The notes under the pieces are model-generated. The model ran no database searches and was not told the DNA's origin. It saw only the letters and a list, made by a program, of their open reading frames with translations. The position numbers were made by a program, and so were the translations under genes. Positions 1 to 9,519 of a stretch of DNA of 64,000 nucleotides are shown here, piece by piece. Position 1 is the first letter of the stretch; each line of letters starts with the position of its first letter. Source of the DNA: Desulfamplus sp. (GTDB lineage: Bacteria > Desulfobacterota > Desulfobacteria > Desulfobacterales > Desulfobacteraceae); NCBI GenBank assembly GCA_015232455.1, contig JADFZQ010000005.1, positions 1 through 64,000 on the forward strand, written 5' to 3'.

Positions 1-3000
1 TCAGAACATGATCAAGAAGAGAACTCTCCACATTGCAAGCTGTTTGGATAGAAGCTAAAGAGACAAAATGGTGTGGTTCGCTATCAATACTCTCTGCCTG
101 AACTACCCGAACCAACTCTTTGAATGATATATTGTCAGCCAACTTTACCCGAACAGGAACAGTATTTATAAATAGCCCGACCATACGCTCAACATTTAGT
201 ATTCCGGCTGGACGACCAGCTACCGCAGCACCAAAAGCCACATCTGAAACCCTATTTGCTTCTGCCAACATAATACTCCAAACAGACTGAACCAAACTAT
301 TTATGGTTATCTGGTAATCTCTTGCAATTTGATTAAGAACTCTGCTGACTTCTGGTTCAAGTTCAAATTGATATAATTTTTGAAGATCAGAGTTGGAAGT
401 ATCAGTATCTTTAATACTCGTTTCAATAGTTTGAAGGTTCTTGTTTATAGATTCACTAACTTTGACAGCATCAACTTTAACATCGCGAGGTAGTGAAGTA
501 ACTTTGTTAAATCCTTCTAAATAGTTACTCCAATATCCAACTGCCTTTGCATGATCCGCGTTTTCTAACCAGAGAATATACTCCCTATATTGAGGAGCTG
601 TGCCAGCAAACTTAGGAATTTGTCCTCTATTCAAAGCCATGTAAGCAGATTGGACATCTTCAATCAAAATTCCCAAACACCAGCCATCCATCAAAATATG
701 GTGAAAACTCCAAACTGCTGCATAACGAAAAGGTTCAAGTTTGAAAATATTCATACGCATAAGGGTATCGCTATCAAGGAGAAATCCACGTTGACGCTCC
801 TCTATTTTAAAAGCCTCAAGACGTGCTTCTTTATCTTTTATCTGAGACCAATCTTCATAGTGCCACTCAATTGGTCTTATTCTGCGAACTACTTGAAGTG
901 GTCTTGGAACTCCTTTGTAGATAAAACTTGTCCTTATTATGTCGTGTCTTTGGCTGACTATGTTCCATGTATCTTCAAATCTTTTTAGGTTGACATCGCC
1001 TTTTAGAGTAAAGCTGAACTGCTCAAAATAGGCAGTTGAATCAGAATCATAAAGACGGCTAAAAAGCATGTTTTCCTGCATGGGTGTAAGAGGATAAATA
1101 TCTTGAATATCTGATGGAGTCATTTTATTGTCATGCAAAAATGTTTCAAACTGCGATAGTGAGAAACCTGACCATGTTAAATCAGACGGAGTAACCTCAG
1201 AAACTTTTATAGATGAGCAATGATCAATTATATCTATCAAATTTCCTTTAATTATTGAGCCAAGACGATTGATAGTATCCTCTTTATATTGATTTTGTGC
1301 ATAATAAATCTGAATATTAAGACGACCTTTACGTATCTCTGATTCAATTTCAAGAGTATATGGTTTTTCCATTTTAGGGTTTGCAAGCTCAATATGAGAG
1401 GCTGGCTCTACACTTAATCCATCTCGCTCTAAATCAACCACGCCTAAATAGTTAAAGCTGATATTGGGTTTTAATCTTGCTCTAACTTCATGGCTTAGTT
1501 TTTGACTAATCAAGCCAAAATTTGCCCCATGATTTGGAACTTTGTGTAAAGACTCTTTTATATGCTTAATTTCAAGACCAAGTTCATTTCTAAAATTGTT
1601 TATTTTTTCATTTTTAAAATCCAATTGTTTATCTATTTCAGGTAGTTTTAATAAAACTGGGTATTCAACAGTAAACCAGCCAACTGTACGTGAAATATCA
1701 ATTTCATCTTCAATCCAATCTCTTCCATGTCCTTCTAATGCTACCAAAACTCCATTAATACCTGCCCAATGTTTCAAACTTTTTGCTATTGCAGTTAAAA
1801 GCAGATCATTCATATCTGTATTATAGGCTAAATTGGCTTTTTCAACCAAAATAGCTGTATCTGGAGCTGGCAATGTAATATTAAGCAATTTAGAGTCTTG
1901 ATTTAAGACATTGTTTGGCTCAAAATCTGTTGGCAGATTAACAAGCTCCTCTTGAACTAAAGATTCCCAGTAGCTGATTTCATTGATTTCACTATTTAAC
2001 TTATTTGCATCTACACTCTTAATTGCATTACCCTTAATTGCGTTGTTAGCTCTATTCTCTAAACTCTCTGACCAAGATTTAAAAGAGTCTGTTTTTGCTG
2101 GCAGCTTAATACCTTGTCCATTAGAGTGTGAATTATAAGCAGATAGCAAATCTTCAACCAAAATCTGCCATGATATTGCATCTACAGCAAGATGGTGGAT
2201 TACAACCATCAGACGATCTTCAGTATCTCCTTGAAATAGTGCAGCCCTAAGCAGTGGACCATTAAAAATATCCATTGTTGAGTGGAGTTTTTGGCTGACT
2301 GCTTTAAAGAGCGGGTCAATATTTGAAATATGATCGCTGTTATCACCTATCTGGTCAGCCGTATAAGCAGCTTTAGAACTTCTCTGTTTAGCTTGTGGAT
2401 CAAATGGAATAACAAGCAATTCAGGTTTAAGTTCTGTGCCTTTTATATTCAACCTCAACTGACTTGCTCCACCTGAATTCAACTTGCCAGAATTTAATTC
2501 AGAAGAGGCTTGAACTGTTAATCTTAAAGCATCATGGTGAACCATGATAGATTCTAAAGCAGCTTTAAGAGAATCAATTTTAAGGTTATATTTAAAGTTA
2601 ATGGTTACAGCTTGGTTGTAGTGGTGGATAAGAGCTTTATCTTGATTAAGAAGCCAAGATTGAATAGGTGTTGGGTGAACAAAACCAGTAACAGTTCCTT
2701 GATCAATTTTACGGCTGCGGCGTGTTAGGTGCGGGGCAAGTTCTGCTACAGTTGGATATTGGAAAATATCTCTAAGTTTTAAGATATAACCTTCTGCCTG
2801 AACTCTTGCTACAGCTTGAATAGCCTTGATTGAATCGCCGCCAAGTGCAAAATAGTTATCATGTATTCCAATACTTTCACGGTTTAAGACACCTGATAAC
2901 ACTTCAACAAGTATCTGCTCAACTTCATTGCGTGGCGGCGTAAATGGAGTTAATGATTCAACATGAGTTATCGTAGGTTTTGGCAGAGCTTTACGATCTA

Positions 3001-6000
3001 TCTTCCCATTTGATGTAAGCGGCAGCTTTTCCATAACTACAAAATAAGAAGGAACCATATAATTTGGAAGCCTATCAGCAAGGTAATTTCTAATTTCATC
3101 AATTAATTGTGAATCATCATCTTTATTATTACCTTCTTCTTTATTACCAATCTTTTCATGGAACACTATATATGCTGTCAATCCCATATTATCATCATTG
3201 GAGGTCTGGTCTGCAGATTGGTTGTTAGAGCTATAAGAAACAGATGAAGCAGTAACTACAAGCTCTTTAACTTTTGGATGTTTAGCAAGAACAGACTCAA
3301 TTTCGCCAAGTTCAATTCTAAATCCGCGTATTTTAACCTGATGATCTACTCTGCCAAGAAATAAAATATTTCCATCTGGCAAAAACTGTGCAAGGTCTCC
3401 AGTTTTATAAAGTCGGGAATTTGTTTGTTGATTTAACATACCAGAGTTGAATGATTCTTGAGTTGACGTGCCAAAATTAAATGGGTCAGGAATAAAAGAT
3501 TTATCAGTAAGTTCTTTCTGATTCAAATAACCAAGCCCAACACCAACCCCGCCAACCCAAAGCTCACCAATCACACCAACAGGAACAGGTTCTAAATGGG
3601 AATCTAAAATATAGAGACACATATTTCCAACAGGGCGACCAATTGGAATGACAGCAGTATCAGGAGCAGGAGCATGATAAAAAGCATAATGAGCAACATC
3701 ATCAGAACATTCAGTTGGACCATAAGCATTTAAAATAGGGACATTAGGATAATATTCAAACCACTTTGCAGCCAATATTGGAGGTAGTGCTTCGCCAGTT
3801 GGGACTAACCATCGAAGAGTATTTAGATTTTGGTTAGAAGCAAAACTGCTGTCTATCTGCTCTAAAAGAACCCTAAGAAAAGAGGGAACAACCTCAAGTA
3901 TTGTTATTTTTTGTTTTGTTGAAACTTCAAATAATTTGCTTGGATCGTGTGCAATATCATTGCTTACAATTTGAACATGTCCACCTTTTAAAAGAGCTGA
4001 TAGAAATTGCCATACTGAAATATCAAAACATTGCGAAGCATTTTGAGCCACAATATCGTTTGTGCCTATCCCCAAATCTTCTATCTTTGCGTAAAGATGG
4101 TTTACCATTCCCTTTTGTTGAACCATTGCACCTTTTGGAAGACCAGTTGAGCCAGAGGTAAAGATTATATATGCAAGATTTTCTGGAGAATCAGCCTTAA
4201 TGTTATATGGAAGATTTTGTTCATCTTCAGGTGTTAATGAAGAGTCGCAGATAGAATCTTCAAACCACAATACAGTAGAGACGCACGGCCGTGCGTCTCT
4301 ACTTTCCAATAAATGCTGAAATTTCTTTTCAGCTAAAATAATTTTAGCCCCAGACTGTTTTAAAATTCCTCCAATACGATCTGCTGGATGTTCAGGGTCT
4401 AACGGAAGATAGGCACAACCAGCCTTAAAAATACCTATCATTGCAACTAAGAAATGACAGCTTCTTTCAGCAAGAATTGGGATTAAGGGAACATGTATTG
4501 ATAATTTTGACGTTCCAGATAAGTTAATCTCTTTAATTAAATTTCTCGCTAACCTGTTTGAATATGAATTAAGTTCTCTATAAGTCATTTGCTGGCTTAT
4601 ATATATTTCGCCAGATTCATTAAGGGCAGAAAAAACAGCAGCAATATTATCTGGGGTTTTAGATACCTGTTCTTCAAACAGACGGTGAAAAGGGTGTTGC
4701 AAAGGAAAATCGCGGTAAGTGTTATTCCAAACATTTACAATCTGATGACGTTCTACTGACGAAAGCAGAGAAATTTTATAGAGAGGCTCTTCTGGTTTAT
4801 CCACAACCTCACCAAGAAGCGTCATAAAATGGTTGGCAAATCGCGATACAGTTTCGGGCTTAAACAGATCAGTTGCATACTCAAATTTGAATTGATATTG
4901 ACCATTAACCTCCATGATCTCAACATTAAAATCATACTTTGCGTAACTTAAAGGAATGTTTATCATAGAGAGAGTCAAACCATCTAAAGCTGGCATACCT
5001 TGAACTTGGTCTAAATTAAATTCTGAAGCTATGACCGAACCTCTGCTCATATCTTGTTCAAACTGGAGATTTCGGATCAATTGGCTAAATGGATATTTTT
5101 GGTGGCGGTATGCAGCAGTAAGAGTCTCTCTTGAACGATCCAGATATTGACCAAATGACTTGGTTGCGTCATATCTACTCACAAATGGAACTAAATGGGT
5201 GCAGTAACCAACAAGAGCATCACTATCTTCAAAAAAACGACCACTAACAGGAAATCCAATTACAACCTCATCACGACCTGTAAGTTTATGAATCCAGAGA
5301 GTGTATAGCGAAATCATAGTCATAAAAGGGGTTAAACGCCGACTTCTGCCAAAGGCAAAACATTTTGTTAAAAGCTCAGGGTCTGCTGATACATGGTGTC
5401 TTGCACCTTTAAAGGTAAAAAGAGATGGGCGAGGCATATCTGTTGGAAAGTCAAGCATGGGAATTGTGTTAGGAAAAAGCTCTTTCCAAAACTTTTCATC
5501 TCTTGCACACTCTGCTGATGATAGATAATTTTCTAACCAGCTTTGATAATCTCTTAAATCAGGAGCTATTTTAGCATCAAAAATTTTTCCTGTTGTCTCT
5601 GATATTGCACCTTTTACTCTGTTAGAATAAGAGAGCATCAAATCACCAAGCAGAACATTGACAGATATACCGTCCATAACAATGTGATGAAAGTTCATTG
5701 CTAAGACATGATTTTCAGAGTCAAGTGTCAGAATTTTAAACGAAAAAAGAGGACCATTTATCAGGTCAAATGTTGTTTTGCTGTTATCTTTTAGCCAGAT
5801 TTGGATAAGCTCGCTATCTTCTTGAGATTTTGGAGTAACACTACCTCCTGTTATGTGGGCGGGGCTGATATAGATTGCTGTAGATTCTGTAAAATCTATA
5901 TTGCTTGGCATAGATGGCAAAATCTTCTGATTTTTACCATCTCCAACCATGACTGTGCGTAAAGCTGAATGGCGTGCAACTAAATCAGATGCAGCTCCTG

Positions 6001-8260
6001 ATAGTGCATCTCTATCTAATCTGCCTGTTAAGCGGACAGCAACAGTTTCAATATATGCTGGTATTGCGTTTTCATTTAATTGAGCAAGAAACCAAAGCTG
6101 CTGCTGTGCTTGTGTAAGGGGTATTGTTATGACATTTGCCTGATTTTTCTCTATGGCTTTTTCATCAGTTTTTTTTATAGCTTTTGTGCTTTTTGTCCCT
6201 AAGCTATCAGTTTTTTTTTTACTTAGCTCTTCCTGAGTCAACTCTTTTTTTTTTATATCTTTTAGATATTCTGGTGTATCTGGGCTTATTCCACCAAAAA
6301 GCGGAAAACCCGCAGCCTTTAACTCAAGCGAACTCTCTTTAATAGCCTTGATAATCTTTTCAACATCTTCATCTGTATGAGCTTCTGAAAAGAAACATAT
6401 CCGCCTTTCCCAAGTGTATATTCCTTTAGACATTAAAAGGTGAAACCAAACAGTGGTATCAGGAGGTGGAACAGGTTGGCGGTATAAAGGCAGCGTTGGT
6501 TGAAAAATAAATTGAGATGCAAACCAAGCAATTTTTATATGAATATTCTCTTTTTCAAAAAAATCATTTATCTCGTTTGCAAAGTTTGTTGTACGGAGGT
6601 TAACTTTTTCTTGAAGAGAGGGACCTTTTTCTTTCATGTGGAGAAGGCAGGCATGAGCAGCAGCCATAGCAAAAGGATGTTTACAAAAAGTGCCGCCAAA
6701 GAAGATAACCTCTTGACCCGGAACAGAGTCATCACCGTAATCCCAAAGTCCACCATCAATAACCTCCATACACTCTTTAGAGCCTGCAACAATGCCAATA
6801 GGCATACCACCTGCTGGCACTTTACCATAAGTTGCCATATCTGCACGAACTCCAAATACAGCTTGTGCCCCTCCCGGGTGGCAACGAAACCCATTTATCA
6901 TCTCATCAAATATCAAAACAATACCAAGTTCAGTAGTCAAAGCCCTTAAAGCATGAAGAAACTCTTTTGGCTGGAGTGATGGGTTACGGCTTTGGACAGG
7001 TTCAACCAACACTGCTGCAAGTTCATGAGCATTTTCGCGTATAATATTCAGTGCTGACTCTTCACCGTAACGCAAAAGCAACGTATCTTTAATTACAAGG
7101 TCAGAGTTGCCATGATATGATCCCATAAAAAGAGCTATTCTATCTTTACGGCTTACAGCTTGTGCGGCACGTAAAGCCATCATTACAGCTTCGCTGCCTG
7201 TATTGCAGAAGGCTACACGATCCATGCCTGTCATTTCACTTATCATCTTTGCAACTTCACCTACAAAACGGTTCTGAGGACCAAGCTCGACTCCTCTTTC
7301 AACCTGATCTTTAATAGCTTTAGTTACAAAAGATGGGGAATGACCAAACAGGTTTACACCATACCCCATTGCAATATCAATATATTCATTGCCGTCAATA
7401 TCCCATACTCTTGAGCCTAAAGAACGTTCTGAGACAATAGGATAGACAATCTCTTTGATGCTGCGTCTAAAGCCAAGTGTGTTGATCCAATCTGCTAAAT
7501 GTGTTCGATGTTCTTGAGCATAGAGTTTCGATTTTTTTGTTTTTTCAATATATGGAGGAATAAATCTTTCAAGAAATTTTTGCTGAGAACTATTCAAACT
7601 ATCTGGATCAAATTTCATCGCCCTAATTTCTGCTATCTTGGGTTTTGGCGGGTTCAATGGGTCAGAAGGTGCTGATTGTGATTGTTGTGGAACAGCTTGA
7701 CACGGTTGTAACTCCTTAGAAAAAACAGTTTGAGGCTTTTCTGAAACAGAGGGAAATTTATAAGTAGAAGTGGTTTTAGTATGGCTATAAGCCCCCAATA
7801 CGTCTAATTGATGGTGCATTAAATCTGACATTGCCCGCATCTGTGCATTTAAAAGAGCTTCTAAATCTGAACCAACTTTTTCAGATATTGCAGGTGTTGA
7901 AAGTATAGGAGCGGCGGTTACGGGTATATTTACAGGCATATTAGGTGCAGGTATTGGTATTTCAGCAGGTTCAGGAGCTGCAAGATTTGCAGAAGCCCAA
8001 TCTGAAGGCAGATTGTCAGCTATATAGTCAATCAGCTTTGATAGTGAGTCAACTTCATCATAATAAAGCCCCATATCAATCTCAAGGTTAAAGTGCTTTT
8101 TAATCCCTTGATCAATTCTGACCACAACCAATGAATCAAAACCTAAGCTGATATAGTTAGAAGCAATATCAACCCTATTCATATCAATTCCAGATGCTTT
8201 TTTTACGATCTCTGCAAGTATATCAAATATATGTGTTTTCATAGGCTTATGAGTTTCCAT
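1..8260 (-). CDS. NRPS-F: hybrid synthetase ACP-aminotransferase-C-A-PCP-E-C..., 3' end beyond window
   Basis: Open frame from an ATG at 8260 (a second ATG lies at 8242; neither has a clear Shine-Dalgarno) to the window edge. Domains by residue: carrier with LGFDSL (about Ser43); class III PLP aminotransferase (213-650) with TGSEAV, FDEMINGF and the Lys motif TYGK (about 478); condensation domain (708-1130, HHIVMDG); adenylation domain (1187-1750, FTSGSTGLPKG); PCP (LGGDSI, about 1808); epimerisation domain (HHLAVDAISW, about 2022); second condensation domain (FHHILMDG, about 2518), cut by the edge. Aligning the A domain to GrsA gives the pocket D-I-W-E-V-T-A-D-D-K, whose extra acidic residues suggest a cationic side chain; with sbnA and sbnB nearby, L-2,3-diaminopropionate is the likely substrate (inference). 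The ACP-aminotransferase-C order matches iturin/mycosubtilin synthases, so the enzyme should aminate a beta-ketoacyl chain and then add at least two residues, the first as the D form. Confidence 0.9.
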   Translation of the reverse strand, partial: METHKPMKTHIFDILAEIVKKASGIDMNRVDIASNYISLGFDSLVVVRIDQGIKKHFNLEIDMGLYYDEVDSLSKLIDYIADNLPSDWASANLAAPEPAEIPIPAPNMPVNIPVTAAPILSTPAISEKVGSDLEALLNAQMRAMSDLMHHQLDVLGAYSHTKTTSTYKFPSVSEKPQTVFSKELQPCQAVPQQSQSAPSDPLNPPKPKIAEIRAMKFDPDSLNSSQQKFLERFIPPYIEKTKKSKLYAQEHRTHLADWINTLGFRRSIKEIVYPIVSERSLGSRVWDIDGNEYIDIAMGYGVNLFGHSPSFVTKAIKDQVERGVELGPQNRFVGEVAKMISEMTGMDRVAFCNTGSEAVMMALRAAQAVSRKDRIALFMGSYHGNSDLVIKDTLLLRYGEESALNIIRENAHELAAVLVEPVQSRNPSLQPKEFLHALRALTTELGIVLIFDEMINGFRCHPGGAQAVFGVRADMATYGKVPAGGMPIGIVAGSKECMEVIDGGLWDYGDDSVPGQEVIFFGGTFCKHPFAMAAAHACLLHMKEKGPSLQEKVNLRTTNFANEINDFFEKENIHIKIAWFASQFIFQPTLPLYRQPVPPPDTTVWFHLLMSKGIYTWERRICFFSEAHTDEDVEKIIKAIKESSLELKAAGFPLFGGISPDTPEYLKDIKKKELTQEELSKKKTDSLGTKSTKAIKKTDEKAIEKNQANVITIPLTQAQQQLWFLAQLNENAIPAYIETVAVRLTGRLDRDALSGAASDLVARHSALRTVMVGDGKNQKILPSMPSNIDFTESTAIYISPAHITGGSVTPKSQEDSELIQIWLKDNSKTTFDLINGPLFSFKILTLDSENHVLAMNFHHIVMDGISVNVLLGDLMLSYSNRVKGAISETTGKIFDAKIAPDLRDYQSWLENYLSSAECARDEKFWKELFPNTIPMLDFPTDMPRPSLFTFKGARHHVSADPELLTKCFAFGRSRRLTPFMTMISLYTLWIHKLTGRDEVVIGFPVSGRFFEDSDALVGYCTHLVPFVSRYDATKSFGQYLDRSRETLTAAYRHQKYPFSQLIRNLQFEQDMSRGSVIASEFNLDQVQGMPALDGLTLSMINIPLSYAKYDFNVEIMEVNGQYQFKFEYATDLFKPETVSRFANHFMTLLGEVVDKPEEPLYKISLLSSVERHQIVNVWNNTYRDFPLQHPFHRLFEEQVSKTPDNIAAVFSALNESGEIYISQQMTYRELNSYSNRLARNLIKEINLSGTSKLSIHVPLIPILAERSCHFLVAMIGIFKAGCAYLPLDPEHPADRIGGILKQSGAKIILAEKKFQHLLESRDARPCVSTVLWFEDSICDSSLTPEDEQNLPYNIKADSPENLAYIIFTSGSTGLPKGAMVQQKGMVNHLYAKIEDLGIGTNDIVAQNASQCFDISVWQFLSALLKGGHVQIVSNDIAHDPSKLFEVSTKQKITILEVVPSFLRVLLEQIDSSFASNQNLNTLRWLVPTGEALPPILAAKWFEYYPNVPILNAYGPTECSDDVAHYAFYHAPAPDTAVIPIGRPVGNMCLYILDSHLEPVPVGVIGELWVGGVGVGLGYLNQKELTDKSFIPDPFNFGTSTQESFNSGMLNQQTNSRLYKTGDLAQFLPDGNILFLGRVDHQVKIRGFRIELGEIESVLAKHPKVKELVVTASSVSYSSNNQSADQTSNDDNMGLTAYIVFHEKIGNKEEGNNKDDDSQLIDEIRNYLADRLPNYMVPSYFVVMEKLPLTSNGKIDRKALPKPTITHVESLTPFTPPRNEVEQILVEVLSGVLNRESIGIHDNYFALGGDSIKAIQAVARVQAEGYILKLRDIFQYPTVAELAPHLTRRSRKIDQGTVTGFVHPTPIQSWLLNQDKALIHHYNQAVTINFKYNLKIDSLKAALESIMVHHDALRLTVQASSELNSGKLNSGGASQLRLNIKGTELKPELLVIPFDPQAKQRSSKAAYTADQIGDNSDHISNIDPLFKAVSQKLHSTMDIFNGPLLRAALFQGDTEDRLMVVIHHLAVDAISWQILVEDLLSAYNSHSNGQGIKLPAKTDSFKSWSESLENRANNAIKGNAIKSVDANKLNSEINEISYWESLVQEELVNLPTDFEPNNVLNQDSKLLNITLPAPDTAILVEKANLAYNTDMNDLLLTAIAKSLKHWAGINGVLVALEGHGRDWIEDEIDISRTVGWFTVEYPVLLKLPEIDKQLDFKNEKINNFRNELGLEIKHIKESLHKVPNHGANFGLISQKLSHEVRARLKPNISFNYLGVVDLERDGLSVEPASHIELANPKMEKPYTLEIESEIRKGRLNIQIYYAQNQYKEDTINRLGSIIKGNLIDIIDHCSSIKVSEVTPSDLTWSGFSLSQFETFLHDNKMTPSDIQDIYPLTPMQENMLFSRLYDSDSTAYFEQFSFTLKGDVNLKRFEDTWNIVSQRHDIIRTSFIYKGVPRPLQVVRRIRPIEWHYEDWSQIKDKEARLEAFKIEERQRGFLLDSDTLMRMNIFKLEPFRYAAVWSFHHILMDGWCLGILIEDVQSAYMALNRGQIPKFAGTAPQYREYILWLENADHAKAVGYWSNYLEGFNKVTSLPRDVKVDAVKVSESINKNLQTIETSIKDTDTSNSDLQKLYQFELEPEVSRVLNQIARDYQITINSLVQSVWSIMLAEANRVSDVAFGAAVAGRPAGILNVERMVGLFINTVPVRVKLADNISFKELVRVVQAESIDSEPHHFVSLASIQTACNVESSLLDHVL
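4275..4302. repeat. 28-nt perfect palindrome inside the NRPS A domain
   Basis: The half-site GTAGAGACGCACGG is followed at once by its exact reverse complement. It lies in frame between motifs A2 and A3 of the adenylation domain and is translated as RDARPCVST. The identical 28-mer occurs in PKS-C at 31159-31186, and degenerate copies lie between genes at 26384 and 34722. Confidence 0.9.
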
Positions 8261-8413
8261 GTTATCAATTGATTAATCAATATTTAAGTGATTTTGCCAA
8301 TCCACCAAATTGAATCAGGATACTATAAAAGGATAAAATGGGATAAAACATCTTGAAAATCCCTAAATCCTGACTATCCTGATTCTGACAGCCACCTTGC
8401 TGCTCTACATTTT
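8261..8413. other. Intergenic spacer with dispersed repeat remnant
   Basis: There is no gene here. Between about 8314 and 8392 two copies of an 'aatcaggat' style motif face each other (tgaatcaggatac and tatcctgattctgac). Similar motifs occur at about 26200-26290 and 42265-42320, so this looks like a dispersed repeat remnant rather than a promoter. No convincing promoter was seen upstream of NRPS-F. Confidence 0.4.
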
Positions 8414-9445
8414 TTATCTCTCTGGCTGCTCTATCCATGAAGGTGGAAAAAATCCATAAATCTCCTGCCCCATCTTCTGCTCGCGTGCAAGTTTTAAAGC
8501 AAGCTCTCCAAGTGCCAAATCTAAAAGACCCATTCCAAATGGGCTAAAAATTGGAATTTTACCCTCAACTCTTGGAGGCTGTGAACCGTCAATAATATCA
8601 GCAAGCGTGCCTCTTATAAAATCGCGTCTGCCAATTTTTTGTTCTAAAAGATGCAGCGATGTATTTGCCTTTAAAACATGGTCAGGGTCATCAACAATAT
8701 TGTCAGCATTCAAGATAACTTCTGGAGACAAATCTCTTAATGATACGTGCAAAATTACAGAATCTTTTGGACACGCACTAATATCACCTAAATATGGAAC
8801 ACCAGCAGTTGTGCAAAAGGCAGTAATATCACCTGCACCCAACACTTCTTCATAACTTTTTGCATACTCTATTGATAAATCAGGGGTTCTTATAAGAGAT
8901 TTTGAGGCAAATTGTTTTGCCCTCTCAAGATTAAGATCATATAGGATCAAGGTGTTTATATCAGGCTGTCTTACCTGCAAAAACCGCAAAACTTCAAAAT
9001 TAATGGGTCCGCACCCAATAAGTCCAAGCCGTTTGACAGGTTTTCCAGCTCTCAAAATATCTCCAGCAATAGCAGCAGATGCTGCTGTTCTTCTGGCACT
9101 GATAATAGAGCTTTCCATAATTGCTTTTGGTCTGCCGTTTTCCATATCATTTAGAATCAAAACTGCTGATGCTCTCTCTATTCCCTTGTCAACATTCTCT
9201 GGGAATGACGCTATCCATTTAATTCCAGCAGTCTGAAAATCACCCCCAAGATAACCGGGCAAAGCAATAATACGATCTCTTGGTTTCTCTGGAAAAAAGA
9301 CAAAATTTGAATGGGGCAGCGTTGCATCACCAGTTTTATGAATTAAAGCCGCAGATGCTACAGCTTCCATTATATCTGTTTCACGCCCCTTAAAAAGGTT
9401 CAGAATCTCATCGCCTGTTAAAAGTAAAATTGGTTGTTCTTTCAT
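8414..9445 (-). CDS. sbnB: SbnB-like dehydrogenase for L-2,3-diaminopropionate (ornithine cyclodeaminase/mu-crystallin family)
   Basis: By family, SbnB oxidatively splits N-(2-amino-2-carboxyethyl)-L-glutamate, using NAD, into L-2,3-diaminopropionate and 2-oxoglutarate. The protein has the ornithine cyclodeaminase layout: an N-terminal half with the AGIKWIASFPEN motif, then a Rossmann NAD site (LGLIGCGPINFEVLRFL, roughly residues 145-165) and HVSLRDLSPEVI. Its about 343 residues fit the family. The start is the ATG at 9445, which has AAAGGA just upstream; an upstream in-frame ATG at 9469 lacks this. The partner enzyme SbnA is encoded at 21817-22800 in the same cluster, which supports this assignment over plain ornithine cyclodeaminase. 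The gene sits directly before NRPS-F, the likely user of the amino acid. Confidence 0.85.
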   Translation of the reverse strand: MKEQPILLLTGDEILNLFKGRETDIMEAVASAALIHKTGDATLPHSNFVFFPEKPRDRIIALPGYLGGDFQTAGIKWIASFPENVDKGIERASAVLILNDMENGRPKAIMESSIISARRTAASAAIAGDILRAGKPVKRLGLIGCGPINFEVLRFLQVRQPDINTLILYDLNLERAKQFASKSLIRTPDLSIEYAKSYEEVLGAGDITAFCTTAGVPYLGDISACPKDSVILHVSLRDLSPEVILNADNIVDDPDHVLKANTSLHLLEQKIGRRDFIRGTLADIIDGSQPPRVEGKIPIFSPFGMGLLDLALGELALKLAREQKMGQEIYGFFPPSWIEQPER

Positions 9446-9519
9446 AATATTTTTCCTTTTTAGCTTCACTTCATTCTTTTATGTTAGCACTATTGAAGTT
9501 TATTTGAAGTTTAAAAAAC

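Noticed and set aside
590-6949. Plus-strand and short minus-strand reading frames across the left 8 kb
   Set aside because: They lie inside the continuous minus-strand NRPS frame, whose domain motifs run unbroken to the window edge; they have no ribosome sites or recognisable products.
8414-9445. Ornithine cyclodeaminase making proline
   Set aside because: The family is the same, but the presence of sbnA in the cluster makes the SbnB role more likely.
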